A stretch of 64,000 bases of DNA from ZC4RG30 sp035556135 (GCA_035556135.1 DATMFO010000003.1:1612001-1676000), one strand, 5' to 3'. Shown: positions 45,014 through 55,588, counted from the stretch's first letter. The notes: generated from the letters alone by a model not told the origin. A program made the numbers and translations.

Positions 45014-46003
45014 ATGCAAGCCCCCCCACCCTCCACGGAAATCCCGGACGACGAGATCGAGCGGGAGCATGCCGAACTCGGCCTGCCGCCCATGGAGGAG
45101 GAGGTCGCCCGTCCGGGCAAGTCGCCGCTGATGCAGGTGACCACTTACCTGATCATGGCGGTGCTGGTGGGGCTGGCGGCCTACCTGCTGTTCCTGCTGT
45201 TCGGCGTGGAGCATGAGCGCACGCCTACCCAGATCGTCAGCGACGCCCTGCACGACCGGCAGTTCTGGTTGGCCGCGGCTGTGGGCCTGCTGGCGCAGAT
45301 GGTGGATGGGGCGCTGGGGATGGCCTATGGACTCACGGCCAGCAGCTTCCTGCTCGCGACCGGAGCGTCGCCGCTTTCGGCCAGCGGCGCTGCGCACCTG
45401 GCCGAGGTGTTCACCACCGGCATTTCAGGCGTCTCGCACCTGCGCATGGGCAATGTGAACAGGAAACTGTTCCTGAGCCTGGTGATTCCCGGCGTGATCG
45501 GCGGACTCATCGGCACCTATGTGCTGGGAAACATCGACGGCAAGCTGCTGAAGCCCTGGATCAGCCTGTACCTGCTGCTGATGGGGCTTTACGTGCTGGT
45601 GCGCGCCTTCCGGCGGATCATCCTGGTGAAGACCGACGTGCGGCCCTCGCGGGTGGTGCCGCTGGCCCTGTTCGGCAGCTTCATGGACACCACCGGCGGC
45701 GGTGGCTGGGGGCCTATCGTGACCACCTCGCTGGTGGGTGCGGGGCATGATCCGCGCACCACGATCGGATCGGTGAACTTCGCCGAGTTCTTCCTGACAG
45801 TGACGGTGTCGGCGGCGTTCTTCTCGATCCTGGAATCCAGCATCTGGCTCACGGTCACGGGGCTGGTGCTGGGGGGCATGTTCGCCGCGCCGTTTGCAGC
45901 CTATGTGACGCGGCATGTGAAGACGCGCTACCTGCTGGTACTGGTGGGCACGCTGATCAGCAGCATCAGCGTGTATAACCTGGTGGCGGCGTTCTCGGGC
46001 TGA
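45014..46003 (+). CDS. TauE/SafE-family sulfite/organosulfur exporter-like permease
   Basis: 329 aa. Two copies of the TauE half-repeat are visible in LLAQMVDGALGMAYGLTASSFLLATG ... HLAEVFTTGISGVSHLRMGNVNRKLF and LFGSFMDTTGGGGWGPIVTTSLV ... SVNFAEFFLTVTVSAAFF, with about eight membrane helices after an extra N-terminal acidic tail and one additional helix (about 38-62). The family moves sulfite, sulfoacetate or other anions. It is a single gene just before tRNA-Gly. Two sulfatase genes lie 3-6 kb away, but there is no shared operon to link them. Confidence 0.9.
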   Translation: MQAPPPSTEIPDDEIEREHAELGLPPMEEEVARPGKSPLMQVTTYLIMAVLVGLAAYLLFLLFGVEHERTPTQIVSDALHDRQFWLAAAVGLLAQMVDGALGMAYGLTASSFLLATGASPLSASGAAHLAEVFTTGISGVSHLRMGNVNRKLFLSLVIPGVIGGLIGTYVLGNIDGKLLKPWISLYLLLMGLYVLVRAFRRIILVKTDVRPSRVVPLALFGSFMDTTGGGGWGPIVTTSLVGAGHDPRTTIGSVNFAEFFLTVTVSAAFFSILESSIWLTVTGLVLGGMFAAPFAAYVTRHVKTRYLLVLVGTLISSISVYNLVAAFSG

Positions 46004-46046
46004 TTGCGGATTTGCCGGCGCCGTGGAATCAGCGCGCCGGCCGTTC

Positions 46047-46052
46047 TAGAAT
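46047..46052 (+). promoter_or_regulatory. Candidate -10 box of tRNA-Gly
   Basis: TAGAAT ends 11 bp before the tRNA, placing the start about 5 nt ahead of the mature 5' end. The -35 partner at 17-18 bp (TGGAAT) is poor, so this is a modest call. Confidence 0.4.
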
Positions 46053-46063
46053 CGGTGCAGGCC

Positions 46064-46137
46064 GCGGGTGTAGTTCAATGGTAGAACTGTAGCTTCCCAA
46101 GCTACTAACGTGGGTTCGATTCCCATCACCCGCTCCA
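46064..46137 (+). tRNA. tRNA-Gly (anticodon CCC)
   Basis: 74 nt with encoded CCA. Acceptor GCGGGTG/CACCCGC, anticodon stem-loop GTAGCTTCCCAAGCTAC with CCC, T-arm GTGGGTTCGATTCCCAT. Very similar to E. coli tRNA-Gly(CCC). Confidence 0.97.
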
Positions 46138-46155
46138 GCCTGCCCGGCTGGTGCT

Positions 46156-47307
46156 TCAATAATCCCTGAAGCGCAGGTTCTCCCGCGTCAGCTGCCCGAC
46201 GGTGCTGCAGCCCATCAGCTTCATGCCGCGCTCCAGCTCATTGCGCATCAGGCCCAGCGCCCTGTGCACCCCGGCTTCGCCGGCCGCCGCCAGCGGGAAC
46301 AGGTAGTAGCGGCCCAGCCCCACGGCCTTTGCGCCCAGTGACAGCGCTTTCAGCACATGCGTGCCACGCTGCACGCCGCTATCCATCATCACGTCGATCC
46401 GGTCGCCCACGGCATCGACGATCTCGGCGAGCTGGTCGAAGGGACTGCGCGAGCCGTCCAGCTGCCGCCCGCCATGGTTCGACAGGATGATGCCGGTGCA
46501 GCCGATGTCCACCGCACGCCTGGCATCTTCCACCGACATCACGCCCTTCAGGCAGAACTGGCCGCCCCACTCCTTCACCATGCCCGCCACGTAGTTCCAG
46601 TCCATCGACTGGTCGAGCATCTCGCTGAAGTAGCGGCCGATGGAGACCGGCGTGCCCTTCATGTCGATGTGTTCCTCGAGCTGCGGCAGGCGGAAGCGCT
46701 CGCGGCCGTAGTAGTTGATGCCCCAGGAAGGCTTCAGCGCGAACTGCAGCAGGCTGCCGAGGCCCAGCTTCATGGGGATGGCGAAGCCGGTGCGCAGGTC
46801 GCGCTCGCGGTTGCCGCCGGTGATGGTGTCGACGGTGAGCATCATCACGTCGATGCCGGCTTCCTTCGCGCGCTGGAGCATGGCGCGGTTGAGGCCATGG
46901 TCCTTGTGCACGTAGAACTGGTAGCACTGCGGCGTGGTGTAGGCCTTGCGCAGTTCGGTGATGCTGGTCGTGCCCAGGGAAGACACGCCGAACATGGTGC
47001 CGAAGCGGGATGCGGCCGCGGCCACCGCACGCTCGCCGGTGTGGTGGAACAGGCGCTGCAGCGCAGTGGGAGAGCAGTAGACGGGCAACGCCAGTTTCTG
47101 GCCCATCACCGTCACCGACAGGTCGATGTTCTGCACGCCGCGCAGCACATTGGGCACCAGGTCGCAGCGGTCGAAGGCCGAAGTATTGCGCCGGTACGTC
47201 AGCTCGTCATCCGCGGCGCCGTCGATGTAGTTGAACAGCGGGCCCGGCAGGCGCTGGCGCGCGAGGCGGCGGAAATCCTGGAAATTGTGGCAGTCGGTCA
47301 GGCGCAT
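46156..47307 (-). CDS. lldD: L-lactate dehydrogenase, FMN-dependent
   Basis: 383 aa. Oxidises L-lactate to pyruvate, passing electrons to quinone at the membrane. FMN-dependent alpha-hydroxyacid dehydrogenase signature ILSNHGGRQLDGSRS (catalytic His near 275), FNYIDGAADDELTYRRNTSAF near the N-terminus, ALPVYCSPTALQRLFHHTGERAVA and the FMN phosphate loop VMMDSGVQRGTHVLKALSLGAKAVGLGR. It follows the lactate permease gene by 12 bp with GAGG overlapping the permease stop, so permease and enzyme form an lldPD operon. Confidence 0.93.
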   Translation of the reverse strand: MRLTDCHNFQDFRRLARQRLPGPLFNYIDGAADDELTYRRNTSAFDRCDLVPNVLRGVQNIDLSVTVMGQKLALPVYCSPTALQRLFHHTGERAVAAAASRFGTMFGVSSLGTTSITELRKAYTTPQCYQFYVHKDHGLNRAMLQRAKEAGIDVMMLTVDTITGGNRERDLRTGFAIPMKLGLGSLLQFALKPSWGINYYGRERFRLPQLEEHIDMKGTPVSIGRYFSEMLDQSMDWNYVAGMVKEWGGQFCLKGVMSVEDARRAVDIGCTGIILSNHGGRQLDGSRSPFDQLAEIVDAVGDRIDVMMDSGVQRGTHVLKALSLGAKAVGLGRYYLFPLAAAGEAGVHRALGLMRNELERGMKLMGCSTVGQLTRENLRFRDY

Positions 47308-47319
47308 GGCAGGCAGGCC

Positions 47320-48930
<1,611 letters not shown>

Positions 48931-48970
48931 GACCGCCTAGTTTGAGCCAAGCGACGGTCACCGCGCCAGC

Positions 48971-48996
48971 AGATATGAAACGGTCCGGACCATATC
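48971..48996. promoter_or_regulatory. Palindromic candidate operator upstream of lldP
   Basis: GGTCCGGACC (48982-48991) is a perfect 10-bp palindrome set inside outer arms tatga/catat. GntR-family lactate and pyruvate regulators bind TGGTC-N-GACCA-like dyads, so this could be the site of an LldR-type repressor. No regulator gene is in the window. Confidence 0.4.
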
Positions 48997-49021
48997 CCCG
49001 GGATGCAGCCGGACTGTCCTC

Positions 49022-50692
49022 TCAGTAGATGACGCCGACCTCCGCGTCGTAGCGGTCCCACGCAGCTTGCAGCTCGGCCAGCTTCTGCGGCTGCGTGGCA
49101 GAGAGATCGTGCTGTTCCGCGGGGTCGGTGGCGAGATTGAACAGCTGCCAGCGACGCTGGGCAGGTGGCAGGCGCTGGTCCCACACCAGCTTCCAGTCAC
49201 CCTGTCGCACGCTGCGAGGACCGCCCTGCTCCCAGCCCAGGACGTCGACATCGGTGTAGACCGTCTTTGCCTTTCCGAGCAGCACTGGCATCAGCGACCT
49301 GCCGCGCGCCGGCATCACTTCACGGTCGCGGAACTGCGTGCCTGGATGCGTGGTCCCGGCGGCCTCGAGGAAGGTGGGCAGGATGTCCATCACTGTCCCC
49401 AGCGCATCGGATTTCGAACCTGCCTCCACCTTGCCGGGGAAGTGGGCAAATGCCGGCACGTGGATGCCGCCCTCCCAGCCGGTGCCCTTGTGGCGGTTGA
49501 ACGGCGTCATGCTGGCACTGGCCCAGTTGGCGCCATACATCACGTAGGTATTGCCGGCGCCCAGGTTGTCGAGGCTGTGGTCGTATTCCTTGCCGATGTG
49601 GTCCTTGTAGGGGGCATTGAGATCGAGCCGGCTGGACTCGGCGCCGTTATCTGAGGAGAACACGATGAGGGTGTTGTCGAACTCGCCGATCTGCTTCAGG
49701 TAGGCCACGAACTCGCCCACATAGGTGTCGAGGTCGCTCACCATGGCAGCGTAGATCTCCATGCGGCGGGCGTTCTCGCGCTTCTCCTGGTCGGAGAGCT
49801 CATCCCAGCGCGGACGGAAGCGGGCATTGTCGATGGGCTCGGCGTCCTTGGGCAGCAGCCCGAACTCCTTCTGGCGCGCGAAGCGCTGGGCATAGAGGGC
49901 CTCGTAGCCGGCGTCATACTTGCCCTTGAACTTCGCGATGGTTTCCTTGCGTGCCTGCAGCGGCCAGTGCGGCGTGGTGTAGGCCAGCCAGGCGAAGAAG
50001 GGTTTGCCTTCGGCGCGATCCTGCTCGATGAAGCCGATCACCTTCTTCGTGTAGTCGCGCACCGAATACCAGTCCGGGCCGACGGTGACGATCTCGTCGT
50101 TGTCGAAGAAGCGCGCGTCCTGCGGGCCGCGCCAGTCCCAGGAGCCCAGGTGCGCGGCGCCATCGAGCGAGGCGAACACGTTCTTGAACCCGCGGGCGTG
50201 AGGACCGGTTTCCGGCGTGGCGCCCAGGTGCCACTTGCCCACCATGTAGGTGTTGTAGCCGGCGTCGGTGAGCAGTTCGGGGAGTGCAGCGACGCGGAAG
50301 TTCAGGTGGCCCTCATAGCCGGGCTGGCCCTTCTGTTCCTCGCGCCGCGGCGCGCCCTGCACGCCCATGCCGGCCTGGTGGTTGTCCATGCCCGACATCA
50401 CCATGGCGCGCGTGGGCGCGCAGCTCATCGCGGCATAGAAGTTGGTGAGCAGCATGCCGTTCTTCGCCAGCGCGTCGAGATTGGGCGTGGGAATTTCCCC
50501 GCCGAAGGCGCCGATGTCCGAATAGCCCATGTCGTCGGCCAGGATGTAGACGATGTTCGGGCGCTTCGCGCTGGCCGCCTTGTCGGCATCCTTCTGCCCC
50601 GATGAGCAGGCGACCAGCGTGCAGGCGGCAATCACCAGCGCCAGCTTCAGGCCGGCGCGCGTGGCCTCAATAGACGACGCCATTCTTTTCAT
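49022..50692 (-). CDS. Lipoprotein arylsulfatase 1 (Cys-type)
   Basis: 556 aa. Signal sequence with lipobox TLVAC (Cys29), so anchored in the outer or inner membrane facing the periplasm or surface. Type I sulfatase: metal-binding PNIVYILADDMGYSDIG (Asp53-54), active-site C-A-P-T-R (Cys91, needing conversion to formylglycine), GYNTYMVGKWHLG, and the C-terminal FSSDNGAE region. The C-terminus RQGDWKLVWDQRLPPAQRRWQLFNLATDPAEQHDL is typical for arylsulfatases. ATG 50692 overlaps the end of the second sulfatase gene; Met at 50683 is an alternative. No formylglycine-generating enzyme is nearby. Confidence 0.93.
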   Translation of the reverse strand: MKRMASSIEATRAGLKLALVIAACTLVACSSGQKDADKAASAKRPNIVYILADDMGYSDIGAFGGEIPTPNLDALAKNGMLLTNFYAAMSCAPTRAMVMSGMDNHQAGMGVQGAPRREEQKGQPGYEGHLNFRVAALPELLTDAGYNTYMVGKWHLGATPETGPHARGFKNVFASLDGAAHLGSWDWRGPQDARFFDNDEIVTVGPDWYSVRDYTKKVIGFIEQDRAEGKPFFAWLAYTTPHWPLQARKETIAKFKGKYDAGYEALYAQRFARQKEFGLLPKDAEPIDNARFRPRWDELSDQEKRENARRMEIYAAMVSDLDTYVGEFVAYLKQIGEFDNTLIVFSSDNGAESSRLDLNAPYKDHIGKEYDHSLDNLGAGNTYVMYGANWASASMTPFNRHKGTGWEGGIHVPAFAHFPGKVEAGSKSDALGTVMDILPTFLEAAGTTHPGTQFRDREVMPARGRSLMPVLLGKAKTVYTDVDVLGWEQGGPRSVRQGDWKLVWDQRLPPAQRRWQLFNLATDPAEQHDLSATQPQKLAELQAAWDRYDAEVGVIY

Positions 50693-52313
50693 CGTATTCG
50701 TCCCATAGTGCGAGCATCTGGCGGTACAGGTCCGGATTCGCGGCAGCCATGTCGTGCTGTTCGAAGGGATCGGTGGCGAGGTCGAACAGCTGCCAGCGAC
50801 GTTCCTTTTCCGGGGCGGCGTGGTCCCACACCAGCTTCCAGTTGCCCTGGCGCACGGCGCGGTGGCCGAACAGCTCCCAGCCGAAGGTGGCATCGGCAGC
50901 ATGCGCAGCCTTCGCCTTGCCTTCGAACAGCGGCAGCAGCGAGATGCCCTGCGGCGGCAGCACGGGCTGGTCGTGCCAGGTGGCGCCGGGATGCTGCGTG
51001 CCGGCCAGGTCGAGGAAGGTGGGCAGCAAGTCCATCACCGTGCCCACTGCATCGCTGCGGGTGCCCGCCGGCACCCGGCCCGGGAAGTGCACGAATGCCG
51101 GCACATTGGTGCCGCCCTCGAAGGCGGTGAACTTGTGGCGGTTGTGGGGAGTGGAGCCGGCACTGGCCCAGTTCTCGCCGTACATCACATAGCTGGTGGC
51201 GCTGCCGAGGTTCTCGAGGCTGTGGTCGTATTCCTTGCCGACATGGGCGGCGATGGGCGCCCGCAGGTCACGCCGGTCGGGCTCCGCGCCGTTATCGGAG
51301 CTGAAGATGATGAAGGTGTTGTCGTACTCGCCGATCTCCTTCAGGTAGGCGACGAGCTCGCCCACATAGGTGTCGAGGTCGCTCACCATCGCCGCGTAGA
51401 TTTCCATGCGGCGTGACTCCAGGCGCTTCTCTTCGGTGCTGAGTGCGTTCCAGCGTGGCTTGAAGCGGGCATTGTCGATGGGCGCCGCGTCTTTCGGCGC
51501 CAGACCCAGCTCCTTCTGCCGCGCGAGGCGCTTCGCATAGAGGGCCTCGTAGCCGTCGTCGTACCAGCCCTTGAACTTCGCGATGGATTCCTTCGGCGCC
51601 TGCAGCGGCCAGTGCGGGGCGGTGTAGGCCATGTAGGCGAAGAAGGGCTTGCCTTCGGCGCGGTCCTGGCCGATGTACTCGATCATTTTCTTCGTGTAGT
51701 CGCGCGTGGTGTACCAGTCGTCGCCCACGGTCACCAGCTCGTCGCCGTCGAAGTACTGCGCGGGTTGCGGGCCGCGCCAGTCCCAGCCACCCAGGTGCGC
51801 GGCGCCGTCGACAGAGGCGAACACCCGCTTGAAGCCGCGGGCGTGCGGACCGGTCTCGGCCGTATTGCCCAGGTGCCACTTGCCGACCATGTAGGTGTTG
51901 TAGCCCGCCTCGCTGAGCAGCGCTGGCAGCGGCGCGATGCGGAAGTTCAGGTGGCCTTCGTAGCCCGGCTGGCCCTTCTGGTCCTCGCGGGTGGGCACGC
52001 CCATCACGCCGAGGCCCGTGAGATGGTTGTCGGTGCCCGACATCAACATGGCGCGCGTGGGTGAGCAGGTCATGGCGGTGTGGAAGCCGGTGAGCATCAT
52101 GCCGTCGCGCGCCAGCTGGTCGAGGTTCGGCGTGGGGATCTCGCTGCCGAATACCCCTACGTCGGCATAGCCCAGGTCGTCGGCGAGGATGTAGATGATG
52201 TTGGGACGTTTGGCTGCCGTGCCTGCCCCTGCCTGCGGATCCTGCGCCTGGCGCGCGCAGGCAGCCAGCACCAGTGCCGCGCACAGCGCGACGTAGCGTT
52301 TGAAGCTATTCAT
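50667..52313 (-). CDS. Lipoprotein arylsulfatase 2 (Cys-type), paralogue of sulfatase 1
   Basis: 548 aa. Lipobox LAAC (Cys19), PNIIYILADDLGYADVG, active-site C-S-P-T-R (Cys83), GYNTYMVGKWHLGNTAETGPHARGF and IFSSDNGAE. It is closely similar to sulfatase 1 over the whole length (the blocks QKGQPGYEGHLNFR and GPHARGFK recur almost unchanged), a clear tandem duplication. The two genes overlap by about 26 bp and should be co-transcribed. AGGGG lies upstream of ATG 52313, after the terminator that closes the TonB receptor gene. Substrate unknown; a sulfated aromatic or glycan is the family expectation. Confidence 0.93.
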   Translation of the reverse strand: MNSFKRYVALCAALVLAACARQAQDPQAGAGTAAKRPNIIYILADDLGYADVGVFGSEIPTPNLDQLARDGMMLTGFHTAMTCSPTRAMLMSGTDNHLTGLGVMGVPTREDQKGQPGYEGHLNFRIAPLPALLSEAGYNTYMVGKWHLGNTAETGPHARGFKRVFASVDGAAHLGGWDWRGPQPAQYFDGDELVTVGDDWYTTRDYTKKMIEYIGQDRAEGKPFFAYMAYTAPHWPLQAPKESIAKFKGWYDDGYEALYAKRLARQKELGLAPKDAAPIDNARFKPRWNALSTEEKRLESRRMEIYAAMVSDLDTYVGELVAYLKEIGEYDNTFIIFSSDNGAEPDRRDLRAPIAAHVGKEYDHSLENLGSATSYVMYGENWASAGSTPHNRHKFTAFEGGTNVPAFVHFPGRVPAGTRSDAVGTVMDLLPTFLDLAGTQHPGATWHDQPVLPPQGISLLPLFEGKAKAAHAADATFGWELFGHRAVRQGNWKLVWDHAAPEKERRWQLFDLATDPFEQHDMAAANPDLYRQMLALWDEYDEKNGVVY

Positions 52314-52347
52314 GAATGGTTGTTTCCCCTCGTCGGGGCGAGGGTAC

Positions 52348-52380
52348 AAAAAAATCGCCGGCAGAAAAGCGCTGCCGGCG
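52348..52380 (-). terminator. Rho-independent terminator after the TonB receptor
   Basis: On the minus strand a 9-bp perfect stem (CGCCGGCAG/CTGCCGGCG) with a 7-nt loop is followed by ATTTTTTT. It lies 22 bp downstream of the receptor stop (52402) and separates that gene from the sulfatase pair. Confidence 0.92.
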
Positions 52381-52401
52381 AAGGTTTTGCCAGAGTGGTT
52401 A

Positions 52402-54396
52402 TCAGTTGAGACGGGCGCGAACTGCCAGCCGCAGGTCGCGGCCCGGCAGCAGGATCTCGTCCTTGTTGAGTGCGACAGCATTGCGCTGGCGGCTGTCGGT
52501 GAGGTTGCGACCCGTCAGGGCGATTTCGACGCCCGCGCGCTCACCCCATGGCCGGAATGCGAACTCAGCATCGAGGCTGGTGAAGGATGCCGTGGGCGAT
52601 TCACCGGCACCTGTGCGCGACTGCCGGCCCGAATAGCGAAGGAACACGCGCGCGTCGATGCGTTCGCCCTGCCAGGACAATCCGCCGCCGAGGCGCCAGG
52701 GCGGAATGCGCGGCACGTGTCCTGCGCCGCCGCTGAATTCCGCGCGCACCATGTCGGCTGTGACTTCCAGGTGCAGGTCACCGCGGCCCGCATGCAGCAG
52801 CTCGATCTCCGCATGGCCCTCTGCCCCGTGGAAACGCGCGTCGCGTTGCGCGTAGAGCAACTCCGCCAGCTCTTCGCCCTCACCCGCCACGCACAGGCCT
52901 TCTTCGCTGCAGGTGCGGCCGGTGAGCTCGCCGTAGATGTAGTTGCGGAAATCGCTGATCCAGAGCGAACCATCGGCGTGCACGCGACCACCACCGCGCC
53001 AGCGCAGGGACAGCTCGGCCGAGCGGGCGCGTTCAACGCGCAGCTGCGGCGCGCCGATTTCCCAGGTTCCCGTGGCTTCGTGCACGCCGCGGGCATACAG
53101 CTCGGTCTGTGCGGGCGCGCGTGCGGCGGTAGACAGCGAGAATCCGGCCCGCCACGTCGGGGCAGGGTCGAACACCATGCCAGCTGAAGCGCTGACCGGC
53201 GTGAAACTGCGCGAGGTCGGCACATCGTCGGCCGGAGTGCCATCCACCTGGACCTGCTCCACCCGCGCACCCAGCTGCAGGCGCAGGCGTTCGGTGGGCC
53301 GGCTCTCGGTGAAGGCAAACAGCGCGCGGCTGTCCGTGCGCGTGGGCGCAAGGTACTCCGCGCCCTCGCCGAGGGCCGCGAAGTCCTTGCGCTGCGCCTG
53401 CGCGCCCAGCGCGGACTCGCGGAAGATGCCGATGGTGCCGGCCAGGGCTTCGGCGCGCACATCCCATTCCTCGTCCGTGAAGGTGGCGTGGGTCTCCTGC
53501 TCCTCGCGCTCGCTGTGCTCGTAGTCGGCCCAGCCGGCGTTCACGGTGAGGCGCTGCAAGGCGCCGAGGGGCAGCGCCCATTCCGAGCGCAGCAGGAGCT
53601 TGGTCTGCTCCATGTCGATGTAGGCCGCTTCGCCGGGGATGCCGTAGCGGCTCTCGTGCCGCACCACGCCCAGGCCAAGTCGATTCGCCTCTCCGATCCA
53701 CGCGCCACCGACAGCGCCACCCTTGCCGCGCAGCCAGGAATTCACCATTGCGCCATCGGGTGTGTCGTAGTCGCCGGAGTGGCGGCTGAAGGCATCGGCA
53801 TGCAGTGCGAGCGCGTCGCGCCGCAGGTTGACCTGCCCGCCGAAGTCGCGGCTGTCTGCGACGCTGCCGAAACCCGCAACGGCGTCGGCGTCGAGCGCGC
53901 CGTCTTCCAGGTGCAGCGGCACGCGCGTGGTGATGGCGTTGACCACGCCACCGATGGCCTGGCCGCCATAGCGCAAGGTGGCCGCGCCGCGGACCACTTC
54001 GACGCGTTCGGCCGCGAAGGGCTCCAGCGGCACGCCGTGATCCGGGCCGACGTCGGAGACGTCGAAGGTGCCGATGCCGTCCTCCAGCGTGCGCACGCGG
54101 TTGGCGTCCATGCCGCGGATCACGGGACGGCCCGCGCCGGCGGCAAATCCGCTGCTGGTGACACCTGGCAGGCGCGCCAGCGCTTCAGCCAGCGTATTGG
54201 CGCCGCCGCGTTGCAGCTCGTCGCGCCCGATGCTGCCGGCAATGGTGGCAAGACGGTCGGGATTGCCGATGGGAGAAGCCGTGACCACGACCTCCTCCAG
54301 CTCTACGGCATGTTCCACGTCCTGCGCAAGGGAGGAGGAAGAGCAAATGATGAGTGCCAGCGCCACAGTGGCGCGGGCAGAACTGCAGTCCTGCAT
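52402..54396 (-). CDS. TonB-dependent outer-membrane receptor (about 660 aa, metal or siderophore type)
   Basis: 664 aa. Signal peptide (ending SSLA, about residue 25), TonB box LEEVVVTASPIG, plug with LAEALARLPGVTSSGFAAGAGRPVIRGMDANRVRTLEDGI and RVEVVRGAATLRYGGQAIGGVVNAI, and a 22-strand barrel ending in RLAVRARLN. Size and plug resemble ZnuD/copper-receptor relatives, which take up zinc, copper or heme. Two cysteines in TCSEEGLCVAGEGE probably lie on an extracellular loop. ATG 54396 with GGAG upstream is used; the longer frame to 54771 overlaps the small CxxC gene. The preceding small gene (58 bp away) is likely co-transcribed. Confidence 0.92.
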   Translation of the reverse strand: MQDCSSARATVALALIICSSSSLAQDVEHAVELEEVVVTASPIGNPDRLATIAGSIGRDELQRGGANTLAEALARLPGVTSSGFAAGAGRPVIRGMDANRVRTLEDGIGTFDVSDVGPDHGVPLEPFAAERVEVVRGAATLRYGGQAIGGVVNAITTRVPLHLEDGALDADAVAGFGSVADSRDFGGQVNLRRDALALHADAFSRHSGDYDTPDGAMVNSWLRGKGGAVGGAWIGEANRLGLGVVRHESRYGIPGEAAYIDMEQTKLLLRSEWALPLGALQRLTVNAGWADYEHSEREEQETHATFTDEEWDVRAEALAGTIGIFRESALGAQAQRKDFAALGEGAEYLAPTRTDSRALFAFTESRPTERLRLQLGARVEQVQVDGTPADDVPTSRSFTPVSASAGMVFDPAPTWRAGFSLSTAARAPAQTELYARGVHEATGTWEIGAPQLRVERARSAELSLRWRGGGRVHADGSLWISDFRNYIYGELTGRTCSEEGLCVAGEGEELAELLYAQRDARFHGAEGHAEIELLHAGRGDLHLEVTADMVRAEFSGGAGHVPRIPPWRLGGGLSWQGERIDARVFLRYSGRQSRTGAGESPTASFTSLDAEFAFRPWGERAGVEIALTGRNLTDSRQRNAVALNKDEILLPGRDLRLAVRARLN

Positions 54397-54454
54397 GTTG
54401 GAAACTCCGGATCGAATGACTGAACCAGCGGTCGCTCGCGACCGCAGGGAAAAT

Positions 54455-54844
54455 TCAGGCTGACTTCGATCGGGCTGCAGGAGGGCCGCGGCTGTGCCAG
54501 GCCCAGGACAAAGGCGGCGCGACCGCCACGGAGGTTCCGGCCGAGGGCCGGATCGAGGAAAGAGTGATGAGCGCGGGCAGGCCCACCCAATGTGTCGGCG
54601 GGGCCGCCGCTGCGGCATGCGATGCGGCCTGGCACCACTGGCAGTCCGGATGCGGCTGGCCGCGGCCGCCGTAAGGCGCTTCGTCGCTGGCCGGCTGGAC
54701 AGCGGCGGCATCGGTGGCCGCGGCCGCAGGCGCGTGCCAGTGCGACGCCACCGCCCATTGCTGTACGCCAAACGCAGCCACTGCCAGCAGCAGGATCGCC
54801 AGATGCGCGATGCGGCGGCTTGACCAGTGGTGGGTGTGGCTCAT
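54455..54844 (-). CDS. Small His-rich CxxC protein, DUF2946-like
   Basis: 129 aa. One membrane or signal helix (residues 14-32) after a basic, His-containing start (MSHTHHWSSRR). The exported part has HWHAP, HPDCQWC (CxxC near residue 70) and ASHA, a pattern of small proteins of the DUF2946 type found beside copper or zinc TonB receptors. The Ala/Pro-rich tail is low complexity. Likely metal binding in the periplasm, inferred only from residues and neighbours. It lies 22 bp after the rhomboid gene and 58 bp before the receptor gene. Confidence 0.65.
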   Translation of the reverse strand: MSHTHHWSSRRIAHLAILLLAVAAFGVQQWAVASHWHAPAAAATDAAAVQPASDEAPYGGRGQPHPDCQWCQAASHAAAAAPPTHWVGLPALITLSSIRPSAGTSVAVAPPLSWAWHSRGPPAARSKSA

Positions 54845-54866
54845 GGCGAGATGCGGCGGGTGACGG

Positions 54867-55472
54867 TCAGAGTCCGAACTGCTGCAACAGTCTGCCGATC
54901 ACGCGCGGCTCGGTCAACGCGACGAAGGCCAGGCCCGTCAGAGCGCCAGCGAGGTGTGCATCATGGTTGATGCGGCCGGTGTTCTGCCGCGACGCCCAGA
55001 TGCAATAGCCGAGATAGCCCGCAGCGAACAGCCAGGCAGGGATGGGCAGCGCGAAGTAGAGGTAGAGCTTCTCTGTGGGGAAATAGGCCACGAAGGCGAA
55101 CAGCACCGCGGAGATGGCGCCCGACGCGCCCAGCGTGGCGTACTGCGGGTTGTCGCGGTGGCGGATCAGCGAGATCACGGGACTGAGCGCAAGCCCCAGC
55201 GCATACAGCACCACGAACTGTGTGGTTCCCAGCACCCTTTCCATGGGGATGCCGAAGAAGTAGAACGTGATCATGTTGAACAGCAGGTGCGTGCCGTCCG
55301 CATGCGCGAAGCCGCTGGCGATCAGCGTGCCGCGGCGCCGGCCACGCACGAACTCGTAGGGACGGAAAACGCAGCGCTCGATGATCCGCGGATTGATCCA
55401 CAGGCTGGCGACGCCGATGACGAGATTCACGGCGAGGATGAGCAGCGCCGCCGGTCCGATGTTCTGGAGCAT
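54867..55472 (-). CDS. Rhomboid-family intramembrane serine protease
   Basis: 201 aa with six helices. Active-site residues are all present: His62-x3-Asn66 (THLLFNMITFYFFG), Ser117 in LGASGAISAVLF and His173 in HDAHLAGALTG. It cleaves transmembrane helices of substrates within the inner membrane. ATG 55472 is chosen over the longer frame starting at 55658, whose extra 62 residues look random. It is the first gene of a probable rhomboid-CxxC-receptor operon (gap 22 bp). Because a GlyGly-CTERM-like protein is encoded at 38062-39702, a rhombosortase-like role is possible but unproven. Confidence 0.9.
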   Translation of the reverse strand: MLQNIGPAALLILAVNLVIGVASLWINPRIIERCVFRPYEFVRGRRRGTLIASGFAHADGTHLLFNMITFYFFGIPMERVLGTTQFVVLYALGLALSPVISLIRHRDNPQYATLGASGAISAVLFAFVAYFPTEKLYLYFALPIPAWLFAAGYLGYCIWASRQNTGRINHDAHLAGALTGLAFVALTEPRVIGRLLQQFGL

Positions 55473-55588
55473 GATGCCGCCAAGTGTAGGCTGCGCCGGG
55501 GCAGGGGTTAAGGGAAACTGCTGCCCCGAACAGGCCCGCACGGGGTAACCCTTGGAACCAGGACGCATGCGCGCCGAGCGTGCGCGGT

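Noticed and set aside
54867..55472. Calling the rhomboid gene rhombosortase (rrtA)
   Set aside because: The sequence fits general rhomboids equally well and is not next to the GlyGly-CTERM gene, so only the broad family is claimed.
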